Source of the DNA: Ramlibacter terrae | GTDB taxonomy: Bacteria; Pseudomonadota; Gammaproteobacteria; Burkholderiales; Burkholderiaceae_C | Length of the DNA: 64,000 nt | Assembly: GCA_013127575.1 (NCBI GenBank) | Contig: CP053418.1 | Coordinates: 2,728,001-2,792,000, forward strand | Reading direction: 5' to 3' | Made by a program: the position numbers and the translations under genes | The notes under the pieces: generated by a model | Seen by the model: only the letters and a program-made list of their open reading frames with translations | Told to the model about the DNA's origin: nothing | Database searches by the model: none | Part shown: positions 32,301 through 42,329 of the stretch, one piece after another | Layout of the letters: every line of letters starts with the position of its first letter | Position numbering within the stretch: position 1 is the first letter of the stretch

Positions 32301-35300
32301 TCACGTTCTCCGTCAGGCCCTTCCGGTGCCCGCTGCGCCCGGCACCTTGGCCGGCCGCCCAGCTTGCCTTCCACGCCCACCTCGCGCGCCACCGTCGTCA
32401 CCTGGTCGGCGAACGTGGCGAGCGTGTCGGTCATGCCGTTGATGGTGTCGGCCAGCGCCGCCACCTCGCCCTTGGCTTCCACGGTGAGCTTCTGCTCGAG
32501 GTCGCCGTTGGCCACCGCGGTCACCACCTTGGCAATACCGCGCACCTGCGAGGTCAGGTTGCCGGCCATGAAGTTCACGTTGTCGGTCAGGTCCTTCCGG
32601 TGCCGCCGACGCCCTGCACGTAAGCCTGGCCGCCCAGCTTGCCTTCGGTGCCCACCTCCCGCGCCACGCGGGTCACTTCGGAGGCGAACGAGGAGAGCTG
32701 GTCCACCATGGTGTTGATGGTGTTCTTCAGTTCGAGGATTTCACCCTTCACGTCCACCGTGATCTTCTTGGACAGGTCACCGGCCGCCACGGCCTTGGTC
32801 ACGTCGGCGATGTTCCGCACCTGCGAGGTCAGGTTGCCGGCCATGAAGTTCACGTTGTCGGTCAGGTCCTTCCACGTGCCGGCCACGCCTTGCACGTAGG
32901 CCTGGCCGCCCAGCTTGCCCTCGGTACCCACTTCACGGGCCACGCGGGTCACTTCGGACGCGAAGCTTCGGAGCTGGTCCACCATCGTGTTGATCGTGTT
33001 CTTCAGCTCGAGAATTTCGCCCTTCACGTCCACGGTGATCTTCTTGGACAGGTCGCCGGCCGCCACGGCGGTCGTCACCTCGGCGATGTTCCGCACCCGG
33101 GCCGTCAGGTTGCCGGCCATGGAGTTCACCGAATCGGTCAAGTCTTTCCACGTGCCGGCCACGCCCTGCACGTCGGCCTGGCCGCCCAGCTTGCCTTCGG
33201 TACCCACTTCGCGGGCCACGCGCGTCACTTCGGAAGCGAAGGAGCGGAGCTGGTCCACCATCGTGTTGATGGTGTTCTTCAGTTCGAGAATTTCACCCTT
33301 CACGTCCACGGTGATCTTCTTGGACAAGTCACCGGCGGCCACGGCCTTGGTCACGTCGGCGATGTTCCGCACCTGCGAGGTCAGGTTGCCGGCCATGAAG
33401 TTCACGTTGTCGGTCAGGTCCTTCCACGTGCCGGCCACGCCCTGCACGTCGGCCGGCCACCCAGCTTGCCTTCGGTACCCACCTCACGCGCCACGCGCGT
33501 CACTTCCGAGGCGAAGCTTCGGAGCTGGTCCACCATGGTGTTGATGGTGTTCTTCAGCTCGAGAATCTCACCCTTCACGTCCACGGTGATCTTCTTGGTC
33601 AGGTCACCGGCGGCCACGGCCTTCGTCACGTCGGCGATGTTCCACACTGGGCCGTGAGGTTGCCGGCCATGGAATTCACCGAGTCGGTCAAGTCTTTCCA
33701 CGTGCCGGCCACGCCCTGCACGTCGGCCTGGCCGCCCAGCTTTCCTTCGTTACCCACTTCCCGCGCCACCCGCGTCACTTCGGATGCGAACGACGAGAGC
33801 TGGTCCACCATCGTGTTGATGGTGTTCTTCAGTTCGAGAATTTCACCCTTGACGTCCACGGTGATCTTCTTCGAGAGGTCGCCGGCGGCCACGGCCTTGG
33901 TCACGTCGGCGATGTTCCGCACCTGAGACGTCAGGTTGCCGGCCATGAAGTTCACGGATTCGGTCAGGTCCTTCCACGTGCCGGCCACGCCCTGCACGTC
34001 GGCCGGCCACCCAGCTTGCCTTCCGTACCCACTTCCCGCGCCACGCGGGTCACTTCCGAAGCGAACGAAGAGAGCTGGTCCACCATCGTGTTGATGGTGT
34101 TCTTCAGTTCGAGAATCTCACCCTTGACGTCCACGGTGATCTTCTTCGAAAGGTCGCCGGCGGCCACGGCGGTCGTCACTTCCGCGATGTTCCGCACGGG
34201 CGGTCAGGTTGCCGGCCATGGAGTTCACCGAATCGGTCAAGTCCTTCCGGTGCCGGCCACGCCCTGCACGTCGGCCGGCCACCGAGCTTGCCTTCGGTAC
34301 CCACTTCGCGCGCCACGCGCGTCACTTCCGAGGCGAAGGATCGGAGCTGGTCCACCATGGTGTTGATGGTGTTCTTCAGCTCCAGGATCTCACCCTTCAC
34401 GTCCACCGTGATCTTCTTGGACAGGTCACCGGCGGCCACCGCCTTCGTCACGTCCGCGATGTTCCGCACCGGGCCGTCAGGTTGCCGGCCATCGAGTTCA
34501 CCGAATCGGTCAGGTCCTTCCACGTGCCGGCCACACCCTGCACGTCGGCCTGGCCGCCCAGCTTGCCTTCGGTTCCCACTTCACGCGCCACCCGCGTCAC
34601 TTCCGAAGCGAAGGACCGGAGCTGGTCCACCATCGTGTTGATGGTGTTCTTCAGTTCGAGGATCTCACCCTTCACGTCCACGGTGATCTTCTTGGACAGG
34701 TCGCCTGCGGCCACCGCCTTCGTCACGTCCGCGATGTTCCGCACCTGCGACGTCAGGTTGCCGGCCATGAAGTTCACGGACTCGGTCAGGTCCTTCCACG
34801 TCCCGGCCACACCCTGCACGTCGGCCTGGCCGCCCAGCTTGCCTTCGGTACCCACTTCCCGTGCCACCCGGGTCACTTCCGAGGCGAACGAACGGAGCTG
34901 GTCCACCATCGTGTTGATGGTGTTCTTCAGCTCGAGGATTTCGCCCTTCACGTCCACGGTGATCTTCTTGGACAGGTCACCGGCCGCCACGGCCTTGGTC
35001 ACCTCGGCAATGTTCCGCACCTGGGCCGTCAGGTTGCCGGCCATCGAGTTCACGGAATCCGTCAGGTCCTTCCACGTGCCGGCCACCCCCTGCACTTCGG
35101 CCTGGCCGCCCAGCTTGCCTTCGGTACCCACTTCGCGCGCCACGCGCGTCACCTCGGCGGAGAACGTGCCGAGCTGCTGCACCATCTTGTTGATGGTCAT
35201 GGCGGTGCGCAGGAATTCGCCTTCCAGCGCGCGGCCGTCGGCCTCCGGGCCATCGACTTGGACAGGTCGCCCTGCGCCACCGCGCCGATCACCCGCGCCA

Positions 35301-35922
35301 CTTCGGACGTCGGGTGGACGAGGTCGGAGATCAGCGAGTTGATCGACTCGGCGGAATCCCGCCAGAAGCCGCGGGCGCTCGGCATGGCCGCGCGCTCCTT
35401 GAGCTTGCCTTCCTTGCCGACCACGCGCGACAGGCGCGACAGCTCCTGCGAGATGCGCACGTTCTCGGCGACCACGTCGTTGAACGAGTCCGCCACCTTG
35501 CCGAACAGCCCGGTCCAGTCGTGGGGCAGCTCAGCCTTCGGGTTGCCCTTCTTCAGCTCGGACAAGTTGGCCAGCAGCGTGCGGGTGCGGTCGGTGGACA
35601 GCTCCACCTCTTCCAGCAGGCTGTTGACGTGGCCGACGTTGTCCTGCCAGAAGCCGGTGAGCTTGTCGTCGCTGATGCGCCGGCTGGCCTTGGTGCTGCC
35701 GTTCTGCGTGGCCGTGGCCGCCGTCTTCAGCCGCTGGCTGGTGCGGCCGGCCCGGGCCGAGAGTTCGTTGAATTCGGCTGCGATCTTGCCGTAGAGGCCG
35801 TCCCACTCGGCCGGCAACGTGACGCCGGGTTCACCCCGGCGGAAGGCGCTCAGGGCCTTCAGGACCAGCTTCAGGTCACCGTCGCGCTGTTCGGCTGTGG
35901 GCAGCTTCGCCAATACTTCCAT
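29344..35922 (-). CDS. Giant Nik1-like HAMP-array hybrid histidine kinase
   Basis: About 2,190 residues with no transmembrane helix. Residues 1-195 hold two degenerate HAMP-like units, and 195-1260 a run of 92-residue HAMP units of the fungal Nik1 type ([20 protein letters not shown], then [20 protein letters not shown]). Then come GAF (about 1275-1430), a coiled coil ([20 protein letters not shown]), HisKA with [19 protein letters not shown], HATPase ([24 protein letters not shown]), a receiver ([10 protein letters not shown]), a degenerate receiver-like segment and a final receiver ([24 protein letters not shown]). I chose the ATG at 35922, preceded by GGGGAAG. An ATG at 36090 would add a proline-rich stretch with no conserved look. 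At least 15 one- or two-base breaks occur, mostly at CCWGG. Osmotic or intracellular sensing is known for fungal Nik1; the ligand here is unknown. Confidence 0.9.
32590..35070 (-). repeat. Tandem array of nine near-identical 276-bp HAMP repeats
   Basis: Between 35070 and 32590 a unit of about 276 bp (92 codons) recurs nine times with high DNA identity. Boundaries at the WKDLT codons fall near 35067, 34793, 34515, 34241, 33968, 33691, 33418, 33141, 32866 and 32590. Flanking units toward 35345 and 32150 are more diverged. Two sequence types largely alternate: [10 protein letters not shown] and [10 protein letters not shown]. Confidence 0.93.
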
Positions 35923-36116
35923 GACTTCCCCGTTCGTAAGCAACTGTTGGCTCGCCAACAGAGCAGGGAGGGTAGCGTGTCCGGGAAGCGCCGACAACAC
36001 GACAGGAATACCCGGAGGCCCGGAGAGCCAGTGCTGGCGCGGCCTGTAGGCAGGTTCCGACAGGAAAAGCTCCATCGAGACTACATCCACCGTGTGCCTC
36101 GTCGGCGACCCCGCAA

Positions 36117-36145
36117 ACGAAAAAGCCGCCCCGGAGGGCGGCTTT
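36117..36145 (-). terminator. Rho-independent terminator downstream of livJ-type gene
   Basis: AAAGCCGCC (36122-36130) pairs with GGCGGCTTT (36137-36145), followed on the minus strand by TTTTCG. It lies 31 bp after the stop of the binding-protein gene and upstream of the HAMP kinase. The rest of 35923-36116 shows no gene I can support and should hold the kinase promoter. Confidence 0.8.
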
Positions 36146-36175
36146 CGACACAGGTGCTTACCCCGGATCAGCTGC

Positions 36176-37296
36176 TTACATCGGCTTTTTGGTGCCGTCC
36201 TTGTAGGTGTACAGCGTGGTGGCGGCGTTCTTCATCTCGCCGTTCGGCTCGAAGGAGATGTTGGCGGTGACGCCCTTGAAGCTCGTCTTGGCGGGGAACG
36301 GCGTGTAGACCTTCGGGTCCCACGAGTTGGCGCGCTTCATGGCGTCGACCAGCACGAAGGTGGCGTCGTAGGTGTACGGGCTGTAGACCGGAACTGGTTC
36401 GGGAACTTCTTGTCGTACTTGGCCTTCAGGCCGTGCCGCCGGGCATCTTGGCCAGCGACGCGCCGCCTTCGGCGCAGATCACGTTGGCCGTGGTCTTGGC
36501 GCCCGCGGCCAGCTTGATGATCTCGCTGGTGCAGATGCCGTCGCCGCCGAAGTACTTGACGTTGGCCATGCCCAGCTGTTCCATCTGGCGCAGCATCGGG
36601 CCGGCCGGGGGTCCATGCCGCCGTAGAAGATGGCGTCGGGGCCCTTGGCCTTGATGGCGGTCAGGATGGCCATGAAGTCGGTGGCCTTGTCGTTGGTGAA
36701 CTGCTCGTCCACCACGGTCATGCCCTTCGACTGCGCGGTCTTCTTGAACACGTTGGCGACGCCCGGCCGTAGGCGGTGCGGTCGTCGATGATCGCGACCT
36801 TCTTCAGCTTCAGCGTGTCGGCGGCGTACAGGGCCAGCGCGGCGCCCAGCGCGTCGTCGTTGGCGATGATGCGGAAGGTGGTCTTGTAGCCGGGCTTGGT
36901 CAGGCCGGGGTTGGTGGCCGCGCCGGTGACGTGGGGGATGCCGCAGTCGTTGTAGACCTTGGAGGCGGGGATCGTCGTGCCCGAGTTCAGGTGGCCGACC
37001 ACGCCGGCGACCTTGGCGTCGCACAGCTTCTGCGCGGCGGCGGTGCCCTGCTTCGGATCGGCGGCGTCGTCTTCGGCCTGGATCTCGAACTTGACCTTCT
37101 TGCCGCCGATGGTGACACCCGGGCATTCAAGTCTTCGATGGCCATGCGGACACCGTTCTCGTTGTCCTTGCCGTAGTGCGCCTGCGCGCCCGACAGCGGG
37201 GCGACGTGGCCGATCTTGACCACGGTTTCTGGGCGGGGCGATGCCGCCGACGGCCGGGAGAGAAGCAGCTACCGTCAGCTTCAGTTTGAATTGCAT
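36176..37296 (-). CDS. Branched-chain amino acid ABC transporter substrate-binding protein (LivJ type)
   Basis: Periplasmic binding protein of about 375 residues. A signal peptide (MQFKLKLTVAASLPAVGG) is followed by VVKIGHVAPLSGAQAHYGKD, the typical start of Leu/Ile/Val-binding proteins. The two-lobed periplasmic-binding domain includes VVGHLNSGTTIPASKVYND, PGYKTTFRIIANDD and VYSPYTYDATFVLVDAMKR, and it ends KDGTKKPM. A strong TGGAGG box precedes the ATG. Six one-base breaks lie near 36392, 36433, 36612, 36767, 37123 and 37232, all at CCTGG or CCAGG. No permease or ATPase gene is adjacent, so it must use a transporter encoded elsewhere. Confidence 0.92.
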
Positions 37297-37444
37297 GAAT
37301 ACCTCCAGAGATTGAAAGGGGTTGAGATTGATTTTGTGGCTCAACGGGCGATGAACATATCGCAATTTCGTGCCCGGGCCATAGGGAATGATCTAGGTAG
37401 GTCAGGCGCGCGACAGCGTCAACCAAACGCGCGCGAGCGCGTTG

Positions 37445-37750
37445 TCAGGCGCCGTGGCCACCGCGCTGGCGCGCCTGCAGTTCCTCGGCGACCGCGGTCG
37501 CGACCACTTCGCGCACCACCGCATCGAGCCGCTCGCGCAGCAAGGGCGCGAGCGCGTTGGTCTGTTCGAGCACCACGGTGGCGATGGCTTCGCGCACCCG
37601 GCGATCGAGCGCCAGGTCCACGCGCTGCAGCACGCGCTGCGCGATCTGCTCGTGCGAGACGCCGGGCAGGCCCGCGGGCGAAGCCGGTGCACCCTGCACG
37701 ACTTCGGTGAGCGTCGGAACGAAACGGGGCGGCGTGCGGGTGGTGGCCAT
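37445..37750 (-). CDS. Small conserved hypothetical protein after holC
   Basis: About 101 residues, mostly helical, starting [20 protein letters not shown]. The middle contains ISHEQ-like SHEQIAQRVLQRVDLALDRR and REAIATVVLEQTNALAPLL; the end is Gln/Arg/Gly rich (ELQARQRGGHGA). I do not recognise a named family. It starts within the holC stop (TGATG), so it is co-translated with DNA polymerase III chi. The 148 bp between it and the LivJ gene contain no feature beyond the presumed livJ promoter. Confidence 0.75.
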   Translation of the reverse strand: MATTRTPPRFVPTLTEVVQGAPASPAGLPGVSHEQIAQRVLQRVDLALDRRVREAIATVVLEQTNALAPLLRERLDAVVREVVATAVAEELQARQRGGHGA

Positions 37751-38187
37751 CAACCCATCTCCCGCGTGACCGCGTCGTACCTGCGGATCGCGTAGCCGCG
37801 GGATGCGTAGTGCTTCCAGCGCGCGCGCGCCTGCTGGCGGTCGTCTTCCTGCTGGCTCACCACTTCGTTCAGGCGCTCGAACTTCTCGAAGCCGTCGGGC
37901 ATCCCGCCGCCGACGTTGACCAGCACCTCGTGGTGCGGCGTGCCGCGCGCGCTGGCCGCCAGCACCACCGGCGAAGCGCGCAGCACGTGCGGTTCCGCCG
38001 TGGCCGCGTGGCAATGGGGAAAGAAATCGGTGGGCGATGCGGTCCACAGCGCGGCGTCGAGCCGCTCGAGGGCCGCCGCATCGCCGGTGACCACCACCTT
38101 CACGCCGGTTCCGGCGGCCCTGCGGACCAGCCGTCCGGCGTAGTCCACCGGGTCGGCGACGTTGAAGTGGAAGGTCACCTCCGTCAT
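37750..38187 (-). CDS. holC: DNA polymerase III subunit chi
   Basis: HolC (145 residues) bridges the clamp loader to single-strand DNA-binding protein. It starts [20 protein letters not shown] and shows the family pattern [20 protein letters not shown] and [19 protein letters not shown], ending in a basic helix. It is uninterrupted. Start and stop overlap pepA (ATGA) and the small downstream gene, the pepA-holC order seen in many betaproteobacteria. Confidence 0.93.
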   Translation of the reverse strand: MTEVTFHFNVADPVDYAGRLVRRAAGTGVKVVVTGDAAALERLDAALWTASPTDFFPHCHAATAEPHVLRASPVVLAASARGTPHHEVLVNVGGGMPDGFEKFERLNEVVSQQEDDRQQARARWKHYASRGYAIRRYDAVTREMG

Positions 38188-39693
38188 ACGGCGGCGGTGC
38201 GGCCGCGCGCGGCGCGCTTGGCGGGCGCCGAGGACTTGCCGGCCGCGGCCGGGACGCCGGCTTGCTGCGCCAGCAGGTATTCGACCAGCAGGCCCACCGG
38301 GCGGCCGGTGGAGCTCTTGGCGGATCCGCCCTTCCACGCCGTGCCGGCGATGTCCAGTGCGCCCACGGATAGGCTGGGTGAAGCGGTGCAGGAACTTGGC
38401 CGCCACCACCGCCCCGCCGGCCCGGCCGGCGACGTTGGCGACGTCCGCGAAGTTCGTCTTCAGGCCCTCGGCATATTCGTCGTCCAGCGGCAGGCGCCAG
38501 CACGGGTCGAGCGCCGCTTCGCCGGCGGCCAGCAGCTGGTCGGCCAGCGCGTCGTCGGTGGCGAACAGGCCGCTGCGCACGCCGCCCAAGGCGACGACGC
38601 AGGCGCCGGTCAGCGTGGCGATGTCGATGACCACGCGCGGTTTGAAGCGCTCCGCGTAGGTCAGCGCGTCGCACAGGATCAGGCGGCCTTCGGCGTCGGT
38701 GTTCAGCACCTCGATGGTCTGGCCGCTCAGGCTGGTGAGCACGTCGCCGGGCTTGTAGGCGGCGCCGTCCAGCGTGTTCTCGCAGCTCGGGATCAGGCCG
38801 ACGATATTCATCTTCGGCTTGAGTTCGGCCAGCGCGCGGAAGGTGCCCAGCACGCTCGCCGCCCCGCCCATGTCGAACTTCATCTCGTCCATCTCGGCCG
38901 ACGGCTTGATCGAGACGCCGCCGGTGTCGAAGGTGATGCCCTTGCCCACCAGCACCGTGGGCGCCTCGTTCTTGCCGCCGCCGTCGTAGCGCAGCACGAT
39001 GAAGCGCAGCGGCTCGGCGGAGCCCTTGGCCACGCTCATGAAAGAGCCCATGCCGATCTTGGCGACCTCCTTGGGGCCGAACACTTCGCAGCGGAAGCCG
39101 TACGCCTTGGCCAGCTTCTGCGCCTCTTCGCCCAGCCGCGTCGGCGTGGCGTAGTTGGGCGGCAGGTTGCCGAGCTCGCGGGCGAACTCGATGCCGGTGG
39201 CGGCGGCCTTGGCGCGCGTGAACGCCGCCTTGTGCGCGCCCGCGTCGGCCACGCCGACGACGACCTTCTTCAGTTCGCGCGCTTCGGGCTTGGACTTCGT
39301 GGCCACGTAGACGTAGCTGCTCTCGGCCACGCCGCAGACGGCCGCGCGGACGGCGTCGCCGCCGCTGCCTTCGGGCAGCAGGATCGCGAGGCGCTTGGCG
39401 GCGCTGGAGCGGATCGCACCCGCGGCGGCGTGGATCGCGGCACGGATGCGCTTGCCGGAGCCGTCGCCGGCGCCCGCGAGGATCACGCGCGCGGCGGCAA
39501 CGCCTTCGGTGCGGTAGGCATGCAGCAGCTTGCCGGGCTTGGGTTCGAGGTCGCGGGCGGAAAGCGCCGCCGCCACCAGCATGGACACGCCATCCTTGCC
39601 GGGCTTGAAGCCATCGGTCACCGGGACCAGCAGCACGTCGCACTTCTCGGCGGCCGCACCGGCCGCGTCCGTGGTCTTGAGTTCGAAGTCCAT
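38184..39693 (-). CDS. pepA: Leucyl aminopeptidase PepA
   Basis: Manganese/zinc-dependent cytosolic aminopeptidase M17, about 503 residues. The catalytic domain has [30 protein letters not shown] and the signature [14 protein letters not shown], with metal ligands Asp and Glu visible. The C-terminus has HLDIAGTAW and an unusual basic tail ([17 protein letters not shown]). Two one-base losses lie at 38363 and 38372 (CCTGG and CCAGG). The ATG at 39693 faces the divergent lptF start only 40 bp away, an arrangement conserved in many Proteobacteria. Confidence 0.95.
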
Positions 39694-39733
39694 AATCTCT
39701 TGTTGTTCGCGCGCTTGCCGCGCCTCGCCGCCG

Positions 39734-40833
39734 ATGTTATTCCATTCGTCCATCCGCAAGGAACTCGCCCGCAGTTTCGGCGCCACCACTGGTGGTGCTG
39801 GTCACCATCGTGATGACCATGACCCTGATCCGCACGCTGAGCCGGGCCAGCCGCGGCAGCGTCAACCCGCAGGAAGTCATGATGGTGATGGGCTACACGG
39901 TGCTCGGCTACCTGCCGCCGATCCTCACGCTCTCGCTGTTCATCGCCATCGTCGGCACCTTGTCGCGCATGTACCGCGACAGCGAGATGGTGATCTGGTT
40001 CGGCGCCGGCCGCGGCCTGTCGGCGCTGCTGCGTCCGCTGCTGCTGTTCGCCTGGCCGGTGCTGCTGGTGGTCGGCCTGCTGGCGCTGGTGATCTGGCCG
40101 TGGGCCAACCAGCAGACGCAGGACCTGAAGGAACGCTATGGCCGCCGCGGCGACCTCGAACGCGTGGCGCCGGGCCAGTTCCAGGAGTCGGCCAGCGGCC
40201 GCCGGGTGTTCTTCCCGGACAAGGACACGCCCGACAACAAGTCGGGCCGCAACATCTTCATCTCCACCATCGAGAACGACAAGGAAACGGTCACGTCCGC
40301 CAGCAGCGGCCGGGTGGAAACGATCGACGGCGAGCAGTTCCTGCTGCTGTCCAACGGCCAGCGCATGGAGAACTCGCTCAAGGGCGAAGGCATGCGCATC
40401 AGCGAATTCGAGCAGCACGGCAGCCGCGTCAACCCGGGCAGCTGGCCGCGATCGACGAGAGCCCGGTCAAGACGCGCTCCACCCTCGAACTGGTGCAGCA
40501 GCCCACGCCGGCCAACCAGTCGGAGCTGGCGTGGCGGCTCGGGCTCGCAGTGGCGGCGTTCAACTTCGTGGTGCTGGCGATCACGGTGTCGAGCGCCAAC
40601 CCGCGGGTGGGCCGCAGCGGCAACCTGATCTTCGCGCTGTTCGCCTTCGTCGTTTACTTCAACCTGCTGAACCTGGGCCAGAGCTGGATCAGCAGCGGAC
40701 GCACCGGCTTCGCCGCGTTCTTCCTGTTGCTGCATGGAGGCACCGCGGCCTGGCCCTGCTGTGGCTCGCCAAGCAGCACAACAACTGGGCGCTGGCGCCG
40801 CTCCTGCGCCGCCTGCGGGGGACGCGGGCATGA
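39734..40833 (+). CDS. lptF: LPS export ABC transporter permease LptF
   Basis: LptF with LptG and LptB extracts lipopolysaccharide from the inner membrane. The protein (about 366 residues) begins MLFHSSIRKELARSFGAT and has six membrane helices. The first group includes YTVLGYLPPILTLSLFIAIV, then a large periplasmic beta-jellyroll insert (RRVFFPDKDTPDNKSGRNIF), and the last helices include AAFNFVVLAITVSSANPR. Breaks near 39792 (one base added), 40443 and 40752 are at or next to CCTGG or CCAG. The stop overlaps lptG as ATGA. Confidence 0.93.
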
Positions 40834-41931
40834 AGACGCTGCGCCGGCTGATCTACGTCGAGGTCTGCTACGCCGTCCTGTTCGTCAGCGTCGGCTTCCT
40901 CGCCCTCTTCTTCTTCTTCGACTTCGTCGACGAACTGCCCAACCCGGGCCGCGGCGGCGGTACCGGCAGCTCACGCAGGCGCTGCTGTACGTGGCGCTGC
41001 GGTTGCCGAACCACCTGTACGAGCTGCTGCCGATCGCTGTGCTGATCGGCACGATCTTCGTGATGGCGCGGCTGGCCCAGAGCTCGGAATACACGATCCT
41101 GCGCACCAGCGGCCTCGGCCCCGGCGGGCGCTGCGCGCGTTGCTGATGCTCGGCGCGATCTTCACGGTGCTGACCTTCGCTGCCGGCGACTACCTCGCAC
41201 CGGCCGCCGACCGTGCCGCGCAGTTGCTCAAGGCGCGCCAGAACGGCGGCATCACCCTCGGCAGCACCGGCGCGTGGCTGAAGGAAAAGCAGCGGCACTC
41301 CTCGTACAACGTCAACATCGGCGCGCTCACGCCCGAGGGCGGCATGCAGGCGGTCCGCATCTTCGAGGCCGACGCGCGCGGCATGCTGGTGTCGGTCACG
41401 CAAGCGGCGCGGGCCCGCTTCGCCGACGACGGCGCATGGGTGCTCGAGGACGCCGAGCGCACCGAGTTCAACCTGCGCGACGAGAAGCAATCCCGCGTCG
41501 AGCGCGTGAAGGTGCCGCAACTGCGCTGGCCGACGGAGATCACGCCGGAGATGGTGTCGGTGGCGCTGCTCAAGCCGGACCGCATGAGCACCATCGCGCT
41601 GTTCCAGTACATCCGGCACCTCGAAGCCAACGCGCAGACCTCGCAGCGCTACGAGATCGAGTTCTGGCGCAAGGTGTTCTATCCCCTGAGCTGCCTCGTG
41701 ATGGTGGTGCTGGCGCTGCCCTTCGCCTACCTGCATTTCCGTTCGGGCGGCATCACGGGCTACGTGTTCGGCGGCGTGCTGATCGGCATCAGCTTCTTCC
41801 TGCTGAACAACGTCTTCGGCTACATCGGCAACCTGCAAAACTGGCAGCCGTGGCTGGCGGCGGGCGCGCCGGGGCTGATCTACACGGCCTTGTCGCTCGG
41901 CGCCTTCGGCTGGCTGGTGCTGCGGCGATGA
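40830..41931 (+). CDS. lptG: LPS export ABC transporter permease LptG
   Basis: About 366 residues, partner of LptF. It starts MKTLRRLIYVEVCYAVLFVS and has six helices with the conserved cytoplasmic loop SSEYTILRTSGLGPG, a periplasmic jellyroll, and C-terminal helices around GYVFGGVLIGISFFLLNNVF. Breaks near 40962 and 41127 each lose a base. The stop overlaps the cbiX start as ATGA. lptF-lptG-cbiX-cysB run in one direction. Confidence 0.93.
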
Positions 41932-42286
41932 GCAAGGCGATCGTCCTCTTCGGCCACGGCTCGCGCGACCCGCTGTGGCGCTTGCCGATGGAAACCGTGG
42001 CGACGCGGCTGCGTGCCAACCAGCCGGGGACGCCGGTGCGCTGCGCCTACCGGAACTGCAGGCGCCGGACCTGCTTTCCGCCGCGAGCGAGCTGATCGAC
42101 GCCGGCGCCACGCAGGTGACCATCGTCCCGATGTTCCCGGGCACCGGACGGCACGCCCGCGAAGACCTGCCGCTGCTGGTCGACGGCTTGCGGGCAGCGC
42201 ATCCCGAGGTGGCCTTCGTGTTGCAGCAAGCCATCGGCGAGGACGCCAGGGTGGTGGAACTCATCGCAAAGATTGCCTCGGAATAA
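41928..42286 (+). CDS. CbiX/SirB-type sirohydrochlorin chelatase
   Basis: Single-domain class II chelatase, about 119 residues: MSKAIVLFGHGSRDPLWRLP carries the metal-binding His of the family, with IVPMFPGTGRHAREDLP holding the second. It inserts Fe or Co into sirohydrochlorin for siroheme or cobalamin. Siroheme is the cofactor of sulfite reductase, which fits the next gene, a CysB-type regulator. One base is lost near 42050 at CCTGG. Confidence 0.88.
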
Positions 42287-42326
42287 CGAGCAAAGGCATA
42301 ATGAATTTCTCTTTTAGAAGAAATTC
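42273..42326 (+). promoter_or_regulatory. Promoter and inverted-repeat operator of the cysB-type gene
   Basis: TTGCCT (42273-42278) and CATAAT (42297-42302) with 18-bp spacing look like a sigma-70 promoter inside the end of cbiX. Immediately downstream, GAATTTCT (42303-42310) and AGAAATTC (42319-42326) form a perfect 8-bp inverted repeat ending 3 bp before the start codon. The AT-rich site contrasts with the surrounding GC-rich DNA and is well placed for autorepression. Confidence 0.55.
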
Positions 42327-42329
42327 GAT

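Noticed and set aside
32590..35070. CRISPR array or satellite DNA
   Set aside because: The 276-bp units are longer than CRISPR repeats, have no spacers, and encode HAMP domains in one frame after correction.
35923..36090. N-terminal extension of the HAMP kinase from an ATG at 36090
   Set aside because: The extra residues look non-conserved and proline-rich, while the ATG at 35922 has a good ribosome-binding site and starts a plausible helix.
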